This document shows positions 4,489 through 5,915 of a stretch of 5,915 bases of DNA, one piece after another. The notes under the pieces are model-generated. The model did no database searches and was not told the origin of the DNA. It was given only the letters and a program-made list of their open reading frames with translations. Made by a program: the position numbers and the translations under genes. The stretch's first letter is position 1. Every line of letters starts with the position of its first letter. Location: the NCBI GenBank assembly GCA_019454665.1, contig JACFNW010000154.1, positions 1 through 5,915 on the forward strand, in the 5' to 3' direction. Source of the stretch: Fimbriimonadaceae bacterium (GTDB taxonomy: Bacteria; Armatimonadota; Fimbriimonadia; Fimbriimonadales; Fimbriimonadaceae).

Positions 4489-5796
4489 ATGGTGAAAGAC
4501 GAGATCCGAAAGATCGCCAGTCTGGTGCAAGAAGGCAAACTCAGCCCGGAAGACGCCGCCGACCTGATCGAGGCGTTCGCGCGGGCTTCCAGCCAGAATG
4601 CCGCGCCACAGGCCGAAACCCAAGCCGAAGAGCCGACGACGGCCACCGAGGAACCAGCGCCGCAAGCCCAGTCCTCTGAACCCGAGGCCCCCGGCGAAAC
4701 AGCCGCCGAGGCGCCCAAAGCCGAAACGTCCACCAATGGTTGCGCTGGCGATGCCAAGTGCGCCGACCCGTTCCAGCGGCTCATTGATTCGATCGAGAAA
4801 CTGGGCAAGGAAGTCGGTGAAAACGTCAACTGGGACGAGATCGCCAAGACCGCCAAAGTCTCCGCTTCCAAAGGCTTTCAGCAGCTCCGCGCCAGCGTCG
4901 AACAGATCGCCAAGAACAACTGGGGGCTCTTCTCCTCGCAAGAACTCAAGGAAGTCGTGTTGCCGCTCTCGGTGACCGAGGGCAAGCTGCTGCGCATCGA
5001 GAACCCCGCCGGCACGGTTCGCGTCCATGGCGGGCAGACGGACGCGCGCGTCAAGGCCTCCGCCCGCATCCGGGGCCGCGACGCCGAAGACGCCAAGAAG
5101 AAAGCCGAGACCTACGTCCCCGTGCTCGTCGAACTCGAGGACGCCATTCTGATTCGGCAGCCCGAGATGGGCGGCCTGACCGTGGACCTCGACATCTATG
5201 TGACCGGCCCCGTGCCCGTCGAAATCAAGACCCAATCGGGCGACCTCCACGTGACCGACACCAAGTCCTCGGTGAAGGTGATGACCCAATCGGGCGACGT
5301 GTTCCTCAAGGGCCTGGACGGCACGGTGGACATCAACCTCCACTCGGGCGATCTGGTCATCAGCGACGTCGTTTCCTCGTCCGTCGCCATCGAAAACAAG
5401 ACCGGCGACATCGAACTCAAGCGCGTGGTGGGCAACATCAACGCCCGCTGCGCGAGCGGCAACTTCTCGATGAAGGAATGCTCGGGCAAGACGATCACGG
5501 TCGAATCGGTGACGGGAGACGTGCGCCTCGATCTGGTCGAGCCGATCGTGGGTGTCGTCAGCGTCCGCACGGTGAACGGCAACGCCACGCTCGCCATCTC
5601 CGATGGCAGCGATAGCCGCGTGTCGCTTTCGACGTTGCGAGGCACGGTGAGCTGCGACCTCGAGTTGCAGGACCTGGCCCGCATTGATCAGCGGGTCACG
5701 GGCCGTCTGGGCGAAGGCACAGGCTCGATCGACGTGTCTGCGGTGAACGGCGACATCGTGCTCCGCATGCGCGACCACCTCGGCTCCGCCGAGTGA
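4489..5796 (+). CDS. SHOCT-like plus DUF4097 repeat protein (YvlB/LiaX-like layout)
   Basis: The product is 435 aa with no signal peptide or membrane segment, so probably cytoplasmic. Residues 3-30 (EIRKIASLVQEGKLSPEDAADLIEAF) form a SHOCT-like helix pair of the kind found at the N-terminus of YvlB/LiaX proteins. Residues 34-82 are a low-complexity Ala/Glu/Pro/Gln linker. Residues 92-150 look like amphipathic helices (DPFQRLIDSIEKLGKEVG, GFQQLRASVEQIAKNNW). From about 155 the DUF4097 beta-solenoid starts (LPLSVTEGKLLRIENPAGTVRV) and runs to about 427, with turns at near-regular spacing: QSGD 249, QSGD 267, HSGD 285, KTGD 304, ASGN 322, VTGD 341, VNGN 362, VNGD 419. LiaX is a regulator of envelope-stress responses in Enterococcus; a similar role here is inference only. 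Cys85 and Cys91 (CAGDAKC) sit between linker and helices. It appears to be a single-gene unit, downstream of an exported PPIase on the same strand. Confidence 0.9.
   Translation: MVKDEIRKIASLVQEGKLSPEDAADLIEAFARASSQNAAPQAETQAEEPTTATEEPAPQAQSSEPEAPGETAAEAPKAETSTNGCAGDAKCADPFQRLIDSIEKLGKEVGENVNWDEIAKTAKVSASKGFQQLRASVEQIAKNNWGLFSSQELKEVVLPLSVTEGKLLRIENPAGTVRVHGGQTDARVKASARIRGRDAEDAKKKAETYVPVLVELEDAILIRQPEMGGLTVDLDIYVTGPVPVEIKTQSGDLHVTDTKSSVKVMTQSGDVFLKGLDGTVDINLHSGDLVISDVVSSSVAIENKTGDIELKRVVGNINARCASGNFSMKECSGKTITVESVTGDVRLDLVEPIVGVVSVRTVNGNATLAISDGSDSRVSLSTLRGTVSCDLELQDLARIDQRVTGRLGEGTGSIDVSAVNGDIVLRMRDHLGSAE
5229..5298 (+). repeat. 16-bp exact direct repeat encoding two solenoid turns
   Basis: GACCCAATCGGGCGAC is present at 5229-5244 and 5283-5298, 54 nt (18 codons) apart. 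Both copies encode the TQSGD turn of the DUF4097 solenoid. Identity at third codon positions suggests recent duplication or gene conversion of one rung rather than protein-level constraint alone. Confidence 0.7.
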
Positions 5797-5817
5797 GCCC
5801 CTTGAGGGTTCCGCTCC

Positions 5818-5900
5818 CACCGAACAGGGGTGCCACGGCCTGACCGGGCCGGTTGCTCTTCGTTCGGTGCCGACGCCTCTGCCCGGCAGGCCGTGCCTGT
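5818..5900. other. Interlocking inverted repeats; structured RNA, terminator or palindromic repeat element
   Basis: The 119 bases after the DUF4097 gene carry no supported CDS but dense complementarity. CACGGCCTG (5834-5842), a bulged A and CCGGGC (5844-5849) pair with GCCCGG (5881-5886) and CAGGCCGTG (5887-5895), making 15 bp around a 31-nt loop. ACAGG (5824-5828) and CCTGT (5896-5900) can extend it by 5 bp across a 5-nt bulge. CACCGAAC (5818-5825) pairs with GTTCGGTG (5862-5869), which lies in that loop, so the two stems would cross as a pseudoknot or exclude each other. A local hairpin (5885-5901) competes with the long stem. No long T-run follows. I do not recognise it as a known riboswitch, SRP RNA or tmRNA. 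It could be a terminator, a leader of the next gene or a dispersed intergenic palindrome. Confidence 0.5.
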
Positions 5901-5915
5901 CTTCGCTGGTGGAAG

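Noticed and set aside
4465..5820. Open minus-strand frame of 451 codons opposite the DUF4097 gene
   Set aside because: It mirrors the codon pattern of a well-supported plus-strand gene in high-GC DNA. Its translation is rich in His, Asp, Ala and Gly with no recognisable domain.
5818..5915. Known riboswitch, SRP RNA, tmRNA or tRNA in the terminal structure
   Set aside because: None of the conserved boxes I know for cobalamin, FMN, TPP or SRP RNA is present in order, and no cloverleaf can be drawn.
5797..5915. Start of a further gene at the right edge
   Set aside because: Several frames stay open for lack of AT, but none has an ATG, ribosome site or recognisable peptide. The 119 bases are too few to decide.
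1..5915. Dedicated novel defence, mobile or biosynthetic system
   Set aside because: All genes but one belong to common families. There are no transposase, integrase, toxin-antitoxin, CRISPR or phage signatures, and no shift in base composition.

Overview
This is a high-GC bacterial chromosomal segment. It carries six genes, one of them cut by the left edge, with short intergenic gaps and no sign of mobile elements, CRISPR arrays, tRNAs or rRNAs. Weak or absent Shine-Dalgarno sites, -10-like boxes 6-7 nt before start codons, a SHOCT-like/DUF4097 protein and an IF-1 with an N-terminal extension suggest a free-living, deep-branching Gram-negative-type or diderm lineage, for example Armatimonadota/Fimbriimonadia. 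That placement is an inference from overall style; no marker here proves it.

Left part (1-1331), minus strand: a two-gene unit. The first gene (1153-323) encodes an exported, methionine-rich protein resembling the DUF6263 family. Four bases later comes an endonuclease/exonuclease/phosphatase-family protein (318 to beyond base 1), also with a signal-like N-terminus. A 178-bp divergent region (1154-1331) separates this unit from the plus-strand genes.

Middle (1332-3659): htrA, a membrane-anchored trypsin-like protease with one PDZ domain, is followed 53 bp later by speE, a spermidine-synthase-family aminopropyltransferase. Both appear to have -10 boxes placed for leaderless transcripts. speE runs convergently into infA (translation initiation factor IF-1, minus strand, 22 bp between stop codons), which has the clearest promoter in the window.

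Right part (3660-5915): divergent from infA is a small exported cyclophilin-like peptidyl-prolyl isomerase. After a 193-bp gap comes a 435-aa cytoplasmic protein with an N-terminal SHOCT-like domain, an Ala/Glu/Pro-rich linker and a DUF4097 repeat solenoid. The last 119 bases hold no supported gene but contain a strong interlocking set of inverted repeats (a bulged 15-bp stem, a crossing 8-bp stem and a competing local hairpin). This is the least explained element in the window.

Functionally, HtrA, the PPIase and the two exported proteins fit envelope protein quality control or surface functions. IF-1 and SpeE are housekeeping. There is no evident dedicated novel multi-gene system. The points most worth a second look are the terminal RNA/DNA structure, the leaderless starts, the altered SpeE active-site loop and the extended, stand-alone IF-1.
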